38,563 bases of DNA, from NCBI GenBank assembly GCA_031283755.1, contig JAITBE010000159.1:1-38563 (forward strand), written 5' to 3'. Below are positions 15,409 to 23,842 of this stretch, one piece after another. Below the pieces are notes generated by a model. It worked only from the letters and a program-made list of their open reading frames with translations, had not been told where the DNA came from and searched no databases. The stretch's first letter is position 1, and each line of letters starts with the position of its first letter. The DNA is from Spirochaetaceae bacterium. Its GTDB lineage: Bacteria > Spirochaetota > Spirochaetia > Treponematales > Breznakiellaceae. The translations under genes and the position numbers were made by a program.

Positions 15409-16310
15409 AGTTGCGAAGAAATTCCGTCAGCCTTAACCGGGGAGCTGAGGATTATTTTTTGGAAGGTTTCGCGATCCTGGTAATCACCCTGTTTGCCCTG
15501 GCTTGTTTTATCCCCTTTGTGTATGTATTTTTTACATCCTTTATGTCCTATGAAGAATACCTTTCGGACCCCTTTAGAATAATTCCCTCTCATCCGGACC
15601 TTCATGCGTATAAGGAGATATGGGGCTATGACCTTATCCATTCCGGTTATCTGGTAACCTTAACGATTACCGTGGCGGGAACCATCCTGAGCGTGTTTTT
15701 GCTGGTTGTTTCCGCATATCCCCTTTCCAAGCCGAATCTGAAGGGCCGCCGTTTGTTCATGGGACTGATCCTCTTTACCATGTTTTTTAACGGCGGCATG
15801 ATCCCCAATTACCTTTTGGTCCGTAATTTGGGGATCTATAACAGTATCTGGGCGCTGATCTTGCCCGGGTGTATAGGCGGTTTTAATTTGATCCTGATGA
15901 AGAATTTTTTTATAACCGTGATTCCCCCTTCTTTGGAGGAGGCCGCCAAGGTTGACGGGGCGAATGAGATACGGATCCTTTTTTCAATTCTGGTTCCCCT
16001 GCTCAAACCCGCCATCGCCACCATGACTATTTTTTCCGCGGTCAATTATTGGAACAATTATTTTTCCGCCATGATGTACATCGCGGACAGAAAGCTGTGG
16101 CCCCTGATTTTGGTACTGCGGGAACTGGTGGTAGAAAATACCGATACCGTATCGCCGGTATCGGCGATGCTCACCGCCTTGGCCCGCAGTCATCCCTTTA
16201 CCCTCAAAATGGCGGCGATCATCATTGTGATTCTGCCTATATTGCTTATTTACCCCTTTATGCAGCGGTACTTTGTACGGGGTGTCGTCCTGGGTTCTGT
16301 AAAGGAATAA
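15405..16310 (+). CDS. ABC transporter permease, LplC type
   Basis: A 301-aa partner permease. The start is TTG at 15405, overlapping the previous stop, with GGAAGGGA upstream. It has the LplC-type marks: ACFIPFVYVFFTSFMSYEEYL near the N-terminus, LILFTMFFNGGMIPNYLLVRNLGIYNSIW in the middle, EEAAKVDGANEIRILFSILVPLLKP as the ATPase-contact loop, and YPFMQRYFVRGVVLGSVKE at the C-terminus. About six membrane segments. It forms a heterodimer with the LplB-type subunit. The ATPase gene is not present in the locus. Confidence 0.93.
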   Translation: MKLRRNSVSLNRGAEDYFLEGFAILVITLFALACFIPFVYVFFTSFMSYEEYLSDPFRIIPSHPDLHAYKEIWGYDLIHSGYLVTLTITVAGTILSVFLLVVSAYPLSKPNLKGRRLFMGLILFTMFFNGGMIPNYLLVRNLGIYNSIWALILPGCIGGFNLILMKNFFITVIPPSLEEAAKVDGANEIRILFSILVPLLKPAIATMTIFSAVNYWNNYFSAMMYIADRKLWPLILVLRELVVENTDTVSPVSAMLTALARSHPFTLKMAAIIIVILPILLIYPFMQRYFVRGVVLGSVKE

Positions 16311-16407
16311 CGATAGAGGAATATCATCCCCGAAAGGGGCGGTTATTCCGGTGATACGGTGTATTACCATGCCTGGCATGGTAAAAAATAATAACGGAGG
16401 AACAAAA

Positions 16408-17955
16408 ATGAAAAAGGCTTTGACCCTGGTTTTATTGGTATTTTTATTGGGGGCGAAACAGGCGGAATGTGCCGGCAGCAGAAGCGCCGGTTCCGCGGGT
16501 TCAGGACCAATAGAAATAAGCGCGGTACTCCAGCTTAACCCGGAGATCCAGTTGGAAGGGAATCCCCTGATCCGCCTCATCGAAGAGGACCTGAACATCC
16601 GCCTTAAAATCGAAGCGCCCCCGCAGAACGGCTACGGGGATCGGGTAAAGATGCTGGTTTCCACCGGGCTCATGCCCGATCTGGTACATTACGGCGCCGA
16701 TATTTTCGCGACCCAGTGGGCGGAGGAAGGATTGCTGCTGGACCTGACGGACCGTATCGCCCAATACCCCAATTTGGCGGCGAATATCTCCAAAGAACAA
16801 TACGGGGATTGTGTGTTCCTGCCGGACGGCAAAATTTATGGGATCCCCCGGCCAAACAGTTATGATAAATTCGGGTTTGTGATAAATAAAAAATGGCTTG
16901 ACAACCTTGGCCTTAAACCTCCCCGGACAGTAGCGGAGTTTGTGGAGGTGTGCCGGGCGTTTACCTTTAATGATCCCGACCGGAACGGCAGAAACGATAC
17001 CTACGGGGTAAGTCTGAATGCTCAGCAGTCGTCTCTGGATTCGGGGATCTGGCATCTGCAAAACGACTTTTTCTCTATGGCATACAATATTTCAAGCTGG
17101 CACCATGGTATGCCCGATGTGGACGGCAGCGCCAAGCTGCGGCCCCTTAAAAGCCGTTATCCGGATTATATGCGGCAGCTTCGGGCAATGTACGAGGAGG
17201 GCATCATAGACCGGGAATTTATAACCCACAACGCGTCTGAGAATTACGATAAGATAGCCCAGGGCCGGGTCGGTATCGTGGGAGCATCCCAATCCAATTA
17301 TACCACCAACCTATTGGAACGATACAGCATGAACCTGGATGACTTTATTTATTGTCCGCCCCTGGTCCTAAATAGCGGGAACAAACCGGTTTATGCCGTG
17401 CCCCCCAGTAATTGGATGGCCTATTATGTAAAGGCCGGTTCTTCACCGGAAAAACAGGATGCGGTATTGCGGCTGCTCAATTGGGCCAATGGGGAGAAAG
17501 GATTTATAGCCATGCAATTAGGTCTCGCGGGGGCTGACTACACCAGCTACAACATCAATACCCGCACGGTGGTGCGGACCTCCGCCCAAGCCCAGGCTGC
17601 CCAGCGGGTGACCAGTAATATGTTTGGTTTTGCCCACGCCTACCAGGGGCTTCCCGCCTTGCAGGGAGGTTCCACCGCCGCTCAGATAGCCAAATGGCAG
17701 GCCGAGGCCGGGGCGGCGGAGGCGGCCGCCCTGAAGTGTTATTTCGGTTTTACCAAGATGCTGGATCGGATTGGTACGGAATTCCCCGACCAGGTAAGCG
17801 CCCTGAACAGTCTGGAGGTACGGTACATTACCGGTGAGGTTCCCTACCAGCAGTTGGAAACCTATATCAAAAATGTCTATGCCCCCGCCACCGCGGGCAT
17901 AGCCCGGGAACTGTCCGATTATATGACGGCCAACCCGCCCCGTTTTGTGAATTAA
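16408..17955 (+). CDS. ABC transporter extracellular solute-binding protein (LplA/LipO-like)
   Basis: A 515-aa exported binding protein for the LplB/LplC permeases. The start at 16408 follows GGAGG; residues 1-22 form a signal peptide (MKKALTLVLLVFLLGAKQAEC). The Cys22 context (QAEC) is not a good lipobox, so cleavage by signal peptidase I near ECA-GS is as likely as lipidation. The length, the segment IRLIEEDLNIRLKIEAPP and FIYCPPLVLNSGNKPVYAVPPSNW are typical of this large binding-protein family (SBP family 1, LipO group). It is followed by a GC-rich intercistronic hairpin that could favour its higher expression over the enzymes behind it. Confidence 0.88.
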   Translation: MKKALTLVLLVFLLGAKQAECAGSRSAGSAGSGPIEISAVLQLNPEIQLEGNPLIRLIEEDLNIRLKIEAPPQNGYGDRVKMLVSTGLMPDLVHYGADIFATQWAEEGLLLDLTDRIAQYPNLAANISKEQYGDCVFLPDGKIYGIPRPNSYDKFGFVINKKWLDNLGLKPPRTVAEFVEVCRAFTFNDPDRNGRNDTYGVSLNAQQSSLDSGIWHLQNDFFSMAYNISSWHHGMPDVDGSAKLRPLKSRYPDYMRQLRAMYEEGIIDREFITHNASENYDKIAQGRVGIVGASQSNYTTNLLERYSMNLDDFIYCPPLVLNSGNKPVYAVPPSNWMAYYVKAGSSPEKQDAVLRLLNWANGEKGFIAMQLGLAGADYTSYNINTRTVVRTSAQAQAAQRVTSNMFGFAHAYQGLPALQGGSTAAQIAKWQAEAGAAEAAALKCYFGFTKMLDRIGTEFPDQVSALNSLEVRYITGEVPYQQLETYIKNVYAPATAGIARELSDYMTANPPRFVN

Positions 17956-17989
17956 GTCCGGCGCCGCCCCGCTTAGGGGTGGTACCGGG

Positions 17990-18018
17990 GGCCGTTTTCA
18001 AATCCCGTATGGGCGGCC
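17990..18018 (+). promoter_or_regulatory. Intercistronic hairpin after the binding-protein gene
   Basis: GGCCG (17990-17994) pairs with CGGCC (18014-18018) around an inner CCC-GTAT-GGG stem. No T-tract follows directly. Such hairpins behind binding-protein genes often stabilise the upstream mRNA or partly attenuate downstream genes; that role is inferred. Confidence 0.45.
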
Positions 18019-18047
18019 TTGAATAAATTTTTTGGAGGATTTTGAAA

Positions 18048-18869
18048 ATGAGTCAAGTTTTTAAGATAGGTATTGTGGTTGATGTGGTACCCATCAATGC
18101 CTTAAGCCGGGATTGGGAATATTTTGAGGTGCCCGCCAGTATTCACGGCGATGCTACCCTTTCGGAAAAGGAATGGCTGGAATATAAAAAGATGTACCTG
18201 GCCGACGGCCGCCCGACTCCGGTAACCAGCCATCTTCTGGGTCCCGGTAATATGTGGCGGGGGGCCAGCGGAGAATATTATGATCGGGAATTGCTGGAAT
18301 TTTCTCTTGCCAGAACGATTAACCGGATGTCGCAGTTGGGGGTTAAATACTTGGGCGCCTGGGGAGGGCATTTCCGCTGCCAGGATGGATTCGACCGGAA
18401 TACCGCCATAGATCAGGCCATCAGCACCATTAATATTGCCGCGGATTTTGCCGCCCAATACGGTATGGAGATTGCCCTGGAACCCCAGGCGGAGCAGGAT
18501 ACCCTCTTTCCCCGCTACCTGGAGGGGGTGGAATTCGCAAAAAGGACCGGCAGAAAAAATGTTAAGGTCATGGCGGACCTGAACTATTTTCTTGAACTGG
18601 ATCAACCCCTGGAGGATATTCTCAAATATCCCGGTTATTGTCTTAACGTACATGTCCAGGGAGACGGAGGCGCCCAGCCCAATGTGGGGAACCGGAAAGA
18701 AGTGCTGCTGCACCTCTTTCGAGTATTAAAAGACGCCGGATATGACAAGGGGGTATCGGCCGCCTGTCCTTGGGTGAGTACCCGGGAACATCAGGAACCG
18801 GATTTCCGGTATGAGACCGATATAACCCTGGCTTTTTTGCGGGATCTGCGGGAGAAGGTGTATCATTAG
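18048..18869 (+). CDS. Sugar phosphate isomerase/epimerase family protein (xylose-isomerase-like TIM barrel)
   Basis: A 273-aa cytoplasmic TIM-barrel protein. The metal-ligand pattern is visible as EIALEPQAEQDTLFPR (Glu), VMADLNYFLELD (Asp), CLNVHVQGDGG (His) and a late acidic position. The ATG at 18048 follows GGAGG by 9 nt; a TTG two codons earlier is too close to that site. It lies between the binding-protein gene and a ThuA-like gene. Members of this family include epimerases and also 3-keto-glycoside-cleaving enzymes, and with ThuA next door a role in modified or keto-sugar metabolism is plausible but unproven. It is not closely similar to the TIM-barrel protein at 1571. Confidence 0.85.
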   Translation: MSQVFKIGIVVDVVPINALSRDWEYFEVPASIHGDATLSEKEWLEYKKMYLADGRPTPVTSHLLGPGNMWRGASGEYYDRELLEFSLARTINRMSQLGVKYLGAWGGHFRCQDGFDRNTAIDQAISTINIAADFAAQYGMEIALEPQAEQDTLFPRYLEGVEFAKRTGRKNVKVMADLNYFLELDQPLEDILKYPGYCLNVHVQGDGGAQPNVGNRKEVLLHLFRVLKDAGYDKGVSAACPWVSTREHQEPDFRYETDITLAFLRDLREKVYH

Positions 18870-18910
18870 GGTTTTTGTTACGGAGAATATCAGAAAAGGA
18901 GGCGTCTGAA

Positions 18911-19561
18911 ATGGATAAGCGGATGAGGGTTGCGGTGTTGGTGGAAAATCATCCCTATGATGTCGTGGGGTTTCAAAAGATGTTGGATTCTTTTACGGAT
19001 TGTGAAACCTTTGTGCAGCCCCTGGATTTGTTTATACAAGACGAGGAAAATAAACAAACCTATTCCGCGGTCCTGTGGTACAATATACATTGGGATCCCC
19101 CCGCGGAAAACAGTATCTTACGGATCTATATGGAGCGGGAACTGGGTAAAACCGGTCAGGGCCTGGTGCTTTTGCATCACGCCCTGCTCTGTTTCCAGGA
19201 TTGGGACCTTTTTACCGGGGTCTGCGGACTGAGAAACCGGGGGGGCGCTTCCTTTACCTATACCCAAAATCAGACGGTGAAGGAACACATCATTGACCGG
19301 GACCATCCCATTACGACGGGGCTTTCGGATTTTACCGTGGTGGACGAAACCTATGGTGTGGGGGAGCCGGAAGAGGAGGGCAGCCGGATCCTGATTGCCG
19401 CCGATACCCCTGGGAGTATGAAGCATATCGCCTGGACCCGGCAATACCAAAACAGCCGGGTGTTTTGTTATGCCTCCGGGCACGACAACCGGGTTTACGG
19501 GGATCCTAATTTCCGGCGGATCCTTCACCGGGGGCTGCGCTGGGCGGGAGGCTTGCTGTAG
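18911..19561 (+). CDS. ThuA-like domain protein
   Basis: A 216-aa protein of the ThuA family, whose glutamine-amidotransferase-like fold is found in trehalose/maltose utilisation loci and sugar-modifying systems. Family marks: GLVLLHHALLCFQDW (about 80-95), DHPITTGLSDFTVVDETYG (about 132-150), IAWTRQYQNSRVFCYASGHDNRVY (about 177-200) and a C-terminal RRILHRGLRWAGG. No signal peptide. The ATG at 18911 has AAGGAGG upstream; an earlier ATG at 18875 lacks one. The gene ends the operon and faces the TRAP genes. The precise reaction of ThuA proteins is only partly established, so I give no substrate. Confidence 0.87.
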   Translation: MDKRMRVAVLVENHPYDVVGFQKMLDSFTDCETFVQPLDLFIQDEENKQTYSAVLWYNIHWDPPAENSILRIYMERELGKTGQGLVLLHHALLCFQDWDLFTGVCGLRNRGGASFTYTQNQTVKEHIIDRDHPITTGLSDFTVVDETYGVGEPEEEGSRILIAADTPGSMKHIAWTRQYQNSRVFCYASGHDNRVYGDPNFRRILHRGLRWAGGLL

Positions 19562-19611
19562 ACAATCCTCCCTGATCCCGGCGGCGCTTGTCCATCGTTC
19601 GTTCCGGGGTT

Positions 19612-21498
19612 TTAGAAGAACCGGGTGAGGAACGTGGAAAGGGCCGGGATATAGGTTACGAGGAGTACCACCGCCAGTTGGATGAGGAGAAAGGGAAAGA
19701 CATAGCGGCATATATCCACAAAGGGTTTGTTAAACCGGTAGCTTGCCAGGAAAAGATTGAGCCCCACCGGAGGGGTAAGGAAGCCCACTTCCAGGTTGGT
19801 GATGAAGATGATCCCCAAATGTACCGGATCGATCCCGTAGGCCATACCCAAGGGGGTTATCAGGGGTAAAACGATAAGGATCGCCGAGAAGATGTCCATA
19901 AGACACCCCACCACGAGGAGGCTCAGGTTGAGGAGCAGGAGAAAGAGGAATTTGGAACTGATGGTTTCCAGCATCCAGTCCGCGAGGATCATCGGCGCGT
20001 TGGTATCCACAATATAAAAAGACAGGGACTGGGACAGGGCCAGGATGGCCAGGACCCCGCCGATAATGGGAACCGATTTGAGAAACACCTGGGGAACCTG
20101 GGCCAGGGTAATATCCCGGTGAATAAGTACCTCGGTGATAAAAATATAGATTACCGCCACTCCGCCGATTTCCACCAGGGAGAGGAAACCCGTAAAATAA
20201 CTCACCACCAGAAAGAAAGGAAGGATAATCTCCAAAGCCGAACCCCTGAGGGAGCGGAGGGCCCTCTTGAGACTAAAGGGTTCCACGGGAATCTTAATCT
20301 TGATTGACGCGGCAATTCCGAAGATGATCACCGCGGCAACCAGGATGATGCCGGGGATAAGGCCCCCTAAAAACATGTGAAAAACATTGAGTTGGGCCAT
20401 GGCCCCCACCAGGATCAAGGGAAGGCTGGGGGGAAAGAGGAGGCCCACACTCCCCGCCGAAGTAAGAAGGCCGATGGAGAATTTTTCCGGGTATTTAACA
20501 TGCTCCGAGAGGATGCTGTAGAGGATCCCTCCCAAGGCCAGGATTGTTACCCCCGACGCCCCGGTAAAGGAGGTGAAGAAGGCGCAGATAATTACCGTGG
20601 CGATGATCATTCCCCCGGGAAGCCAGGAAAAGAGGCTGCGGAAGGTTTCCACCAGCCGGATACCGGCCTTGCTTTCCGAAAGGAAAAATCCCACCAGGGT
20701 AAAAAGGGGAATGGCGATGATGTTGTCATTGGTCAGGGCTGAATAAATGTCGGTGGACACCGTATCAACCTGACTCCCTGCTGCCTCCAGCAAGATGAGA
20801 ACCAGTCCCCCCATGATCACAAAAAGGGGGGTTCCCGCCAAGGCGGCGAGGAGGAGGAAGATCACCACCGGTACTTTAAGATACAAGGCCCCCAGATAAA
20901 AAAGATCCGACAGATCATAGGCCCATAGGGGAAGATCGAATTCCCAGATGAATTTTGCTATGGATGGAAAGGACACCAGGGTCCCCAGAAGTATGGCCAG
21001 AACGGGAAATACCCGCTTCCAGCCTGAAAGCCCGGTCCGCCGGGCAAAACGACAGGCGATAACCCCGTATCCCAGGGGGATGATCAGGGCAAACAGGCGA
21101 TCCGGGATAAAACCGATTATCCTTCCTGAAAGGCCGATTCTGATAAACGCCGGCGCGGTCCAGGCGATAACCGTGACCACAAAAGCGGAGAGAAGGTTTA
21201 CAAAAATCCGAAGCCGGCGTTTGATACCCTCCCCGGAAAAATACTGAACCAGGGCAATAGCAAGGTGTTCTTCATTCCGGGTGGCGGCCATGCCGGAGAA
21301 CATCCCTACCCAAAGGAGCAGATGGATCATAACCTGGGAAGATCCGCTGATACCGGTCTTAAAAAAGATCCGCGCCGCCGCTTCCGATACAGGAAGCAGG
21401 GTCAGAAAGGCCAGGGAAAGAACACAGAACCCGTTTTCAATCAAGATGAGGATGGATGTCCCCTGGGATTTTTCCTGCCCTTTCCCCGACCCGCTCAT
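19612..21498 (-). CDS. TRAP transporter fused small/large membrane subunits (TatQ-M, DctQM type)
   Basis: A 628-aa inner-membrane protein combining the small DctQ domain (about residues 1-180, four segments) with the DctM permease (about 210-628, a dozen segments), as in T. pallidum Tp0958. DctM marks: GTPLFVIMGGLVLIL, NDNIIAIPLFTLVGFFLSESKAG, FFTSFTGASGVTILALGGILY, GSVGLLFPPSLPLILVGAMAQL and EVGFLTPPVGLNLFLAS. It uses an ion gradient to import a ligand delivered by the binding protein. The start at 21498 overlaps the DctP stop (ATGA); longer in-frame starts run into the upstream gene. It is the last gene of the tatT-tatP-tatQM set. Confidence 0.93.
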   Translation of the reverse strand: MSGSGKGQEKSQGTSILILIENGFCVLSLAFLTLLPVSEAAARIFFKTGISGSSQVMIHLLLWVGMFSGMAATRNEEHLAIALVQYFSGEGIKRRLRIFVNLLSAFVVTVIAWTAPAFIRIGLSGRIIGFIPDRLFALIIPLGYGVIACRFARRTGLSGWKRVFPVLAILLGTLVSFPSIAKFIWEFDLPLWAYDLSDLFYLGALYLKVPVVIFLLLAALAGTPLFVIMGGLVLILLEAAGSQVDTVSTDIYSALTNDNIIAIPLFTLVGFFLSESKAGIRLVETFRSLFSWLPGGMIIATVIICAFFTSFTGASGVTILALGGILYSILSEHVKYPEKFSIGLLTSAGSVGLLFPPSLPLILVGAMAQLNVFHMFLGGLIPGIILVAAVIIFGIAASIKIKIPVEPFSLKRALRSLRGSALEIILPFFLVVSYFTGFLSLVEIGGVAVIYIFITEVLIHRDITLAQVPQVFLKSVPIIGGVLAILALSQSLSFYIVDTNAPMILADWMLETISSKFLFLLLLNLSLLVVGCLMDIFSAILIVLPLITPLGMAYGIDPVHLGIIFITNLEVGFLTPPVGLNLFLASYRFNKPFVDICRYVFPFLLIQLAVVLLVTYIPALSTFLTRFF

Positions 21499-22526
21499 GG
21501 CTGCCGTCCCCGGTAATTCTGAAGAATGGCCTGGATTCGTTCGTACATTCCCCGGTGGAAAACATTCCGGTTGACCAAATCCGGAATATGCCGGTTTATT
21601 TCCTGGTACCATTCCTGTTCCTGTTGGGGACTTGCCTGGTTTATACTGACGCCGTTTTGCCTCATATTGGCTATAGCATCTTCCTCTCCCTGTTGAAAGG
21701 AATTTTCAATTTCCGTACCCGCCCGCCGGACTATTTCCAAAAGGGGGCCCTGGTATTGGGAGGGAATTCTGGCCCAGGCACGTTTGCTCATCAGAACCCC
21801 TCCCATAAAAGGAGCCAGGTTGACGGTACTCATGTGTTTGGCGACCCGGTAAAGCTGAAAGGCGGAAACGGAGATAGGGCTTTGGTAAATCGCGTCGATC
21901 ATACCGCTGTTGAGCCGCTGGGCCACATCGGTCAAATTTACCCGGACCATCTGAAATCCCATGGTCCTGAAGGCATCCATGAGTTCCTGTTCATCCGGGT
22001 TGGTTCCCACTTTAAGGCGTTTAAGGTCCTGGGGGGTATAAATGGGGCTTCGGGAAAAGATCTTGACCCAGCCCGCTTTGACCAAAACCATGTTGATATA
22101 CCCTTCTTCTTCAATCCGGGAATTGAGGACCGGCCGTACCTCCTGTAATACCACGTCCAGTTCCTCATTATTCCGGATAAGAAAGGGGATGCTCAGGGCC
22201 ATAACTTCCGGGGCTACCGAATTGAGGGCGATGCTGGTAAAGATCGCCGCCTGGATTTTATCCTGCCGGAGTTTCATCAGGTAATCCCCCTCGGAACCGG
22301 GGTACTGGTGGAGGATGTGTAGATCTACCTCCCCATTGGTGGTCCGGCTCCACTCGGCGGCTATTCTATCCAGGGTCCTTCCCCAGGGGGAATTCCGCGG
22401 GAGGGAGGATGCCAGATTGATGGTGATCTTCCGCTGACGCTGTGCGTAAAGAAAACCGGGGGACGTAACACAGAACAAAAAAACAAGGAGAACAAGGGAA
22501 AAGCGGACAAATTTTTTATGCGTCAT
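21495..22526 (-). CDS. TRAP transporter substrate-binding protein (TatP, DctP family)
   Basis: A 343-aa periplasmic protein with a signal peptide (residues 1 to about 28, ending GFLYA-QR). DctP features: LASSLPRNSPWGRTLDRIAAEW near the start, the conserved Arg region KVGTNPDEQELMDAFRTMGFQMVRV, and QSPISVSAFQLYRVAKHM. AAAGGAG precedes the ATG. In T. pallidum the equivalent Tp0957 binds the TPR lipoprotein TatT, and the ligand is thought to be hydrophobic; transfer of that idea to this protein is inference. The gene lies 60 nt downstream of the tatT homologue and overlaps tatQM by 4 nt. Confidence 0.93.
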   Translation of the reverse strand: MTHKKFVRFSLVLLVFLFCVTSPGFLYAQRQRKITINLASSLPRNSPWGRTLDRIAAEWSRTTNGEVDLHILHQYPGSEGDYLMKLRQDKIQAAIFTSIALNSVAPEVMALSIPFLIRNNEELDVVLQEVRPVLNSRIEEEGYINMVLVKAGWVKIFSRSPIYTPQDLKRLKVGTNPDEQELMDAFRTMGFQMVRVNLTDVAQRLNSGMIDAIYQSPISVSAFQLYRVAKHMSTVNLAPFMGGVLMSKRAWARIPSQYQGPLLEIVRRAGTEIENSFQQGEEDAIANMRQNGVSINQASPQQEQEWYQEINRHIPDLVNRNVFHRGMYERIQAILQNYRGRQP

Positions 22527-22586
22527 GTCAATGCTCCTTTTTCGGCGTTAAGCCCTTAAAAATCCGGTATTTTGGAATCGCTCCCG

Positions 22587-23549
22587 TTACTCGTAACTAT
22601 CCCATTCTTCACCGGTATCAATATCAATAAAATAATCGGAAACCGCATCCAAAAGACTTTGAGCCTTACGCTGGGCAATAATGTTCAAGAGGCGGCTGTC
22701 GGGATCGGCGTCCACATCCAGGGCCAGGGCCTTTTCCAAATAGTCTTTAAAGGTATCATAATCCTGGGCAGGGATCGAGACCGCCTGGGCATAAGAGACA
22801 TAGGGTCCCGCCAGGATCCCTTGGGACTTTTCCAGGGCCCGGTGGAAATGCTCCTCAACCCGGCTTTTATCCCCCCCCATGGATTCGGGCAGAGAAGAGA
22901 GGGCGAGGATATAGAATTCATCCAGGGCCCCGTGGTTAAAATCAGGATCCAGGGCATAGGCCCGGTCTATGAGGAACATCAGATCCGGCACCCGGCGGCC
23001 TAGGGCAAGGTCAAAGGGATCCAGGGAATAGGCGGAGAGGTAGCCCGCGGCGGTCCAGTAGAGGAGGGGTACATCGTCCTTTTTCATCCGGGCCAGGTAC
23101 GGTTCCAGGGTGCCGTCAAGGGACGAAGCCTCGCTGAATCCGGGATACTTTTTATCCAAGCCCCCGTAGAGGATGTCCGCTCCCCGGAGATAGAATCTTT
23201 TTGCCCGTTCCAGAGCGGCCAGCCGGTTTTCATACTCGGTGACCGGTAAAAATTCCGCCGGTCCCTGGATAAAGGCATTGGAGTACATGATAAAGAGGGA
23301 TCCGGTGGTGAGGATCAGGCCTTGATGTTCGGGATTAGAGGATAAGAGGGTTTCATACATTTTTATCGCGAAGGGCAGGGCATCCCCCACCAGCTTGGGA
23401 TCCGGATCTCCGGTAAAGACGGAATTGCTTCCTTCCCCGGTTAAAGCGTTGGATACCGCCCGGATCGCCATTTTGTTGATCGAACAGGCGGAAAATAGTA
23501 CCAGGACCGCGAGAAAACCTCCGTAAGCCGGTATAAAATGAGGTTTCAT
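22587..23549 (-). CDS. TatT-family TRAP-associated lipoprotein (TPR-like)
   Basis: A 320-aa lipoprotein of the TatT family (T. pallidum Tp0956), an alpha-helical tetratricopeptide-like protein that partners the TRAP binding protein. The start at 23549 follows GGGAGG and gives a lipoprotein signal with lipobox LFSAC (Cys22). Family-typical segments: LPFAIKMYETLLSSNPEHQGLILTTGSLF, YENRLAALERAKRFYLRGADIL, LLYWTAAGYLSAYSL and MFLIDRAYALDPDFNHGALDEFYILALSSLP. It is first of three genes in the order tatT-tatP-tatQM, the same order as in T. pallidum. Confidence 0.93.
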   Translation of the reverse strand: MKPHFIPAYGGFLAVLVLFSACSINKMAIRAVSNALTGEGSNSVFTGDPDPKLVGDALPFAIKMYETLLSSNPEHQGLILTTGSLFIMYSNAFIQGPAEFLPVTEYENRLAALERAKRFYLRGADILYGGLDKKYPGFSEASSLDGTLEPYLARMKKDDVPLLYWTAAGYLSAYSLDPFDLALGRRVPDLMFLIDRAYALDPDFNHGALDEFYILALSSLPESMGGDKSRVEEHFHRALEKSQGILAGPYVSYAQAVSIPAQDYDTFKDYLEKALALDVDADPDSRLLNIIAQRKAQSLLDAVSDYFIDIDTGEEWDSYE

Positions 23550-23593
23550 CCTTACCTCCCTTAAAAAACTACGAAAATAAAAGAAAAGCCGGT

Positions 23594-23758
23594 CCAAAAC
23601 TTCGATTTTGAAACAACTTCCTTGACTCCTAGAATATCCCTAAAGAATAAAAAATAAAAGTACCTGTCCAAAAAACATAAAATTCCCGCGCCGCTTCCCG
23701 AACCGGTTGTTTTGGCGTCAATTTTTGCGGTTTTCAGGCGAAATCTTACAAAACCGCA
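23594..23758. terminator. Hairpins between the tatT and phosphoglucomutase genes
   Basis: TGCGGTTTT (23726-23734) pairs perfectly with AAAACCGCA (23750-23758), with a T-run on the plus side; it is the likely 3' boundary of the minus-strand phosphoglucomutase transcript. A second small palindrome (CAAAAC-TTC-GATTTTG, 23595-23610) of the recurrent CAAAA/TTTTG type lies near the tatT gene. No gene was seen in the 293-nt gap. Confidence 0.5.
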
Positions 23759-23842
23759 TTTTTCAAGGGGGCCGGACAAGCAAAGCCTGTCTTTCAAAAT
23801 CATGGCCCTCTGAACTGCCGGATCTTGGCGCCGCCTCTCCTG

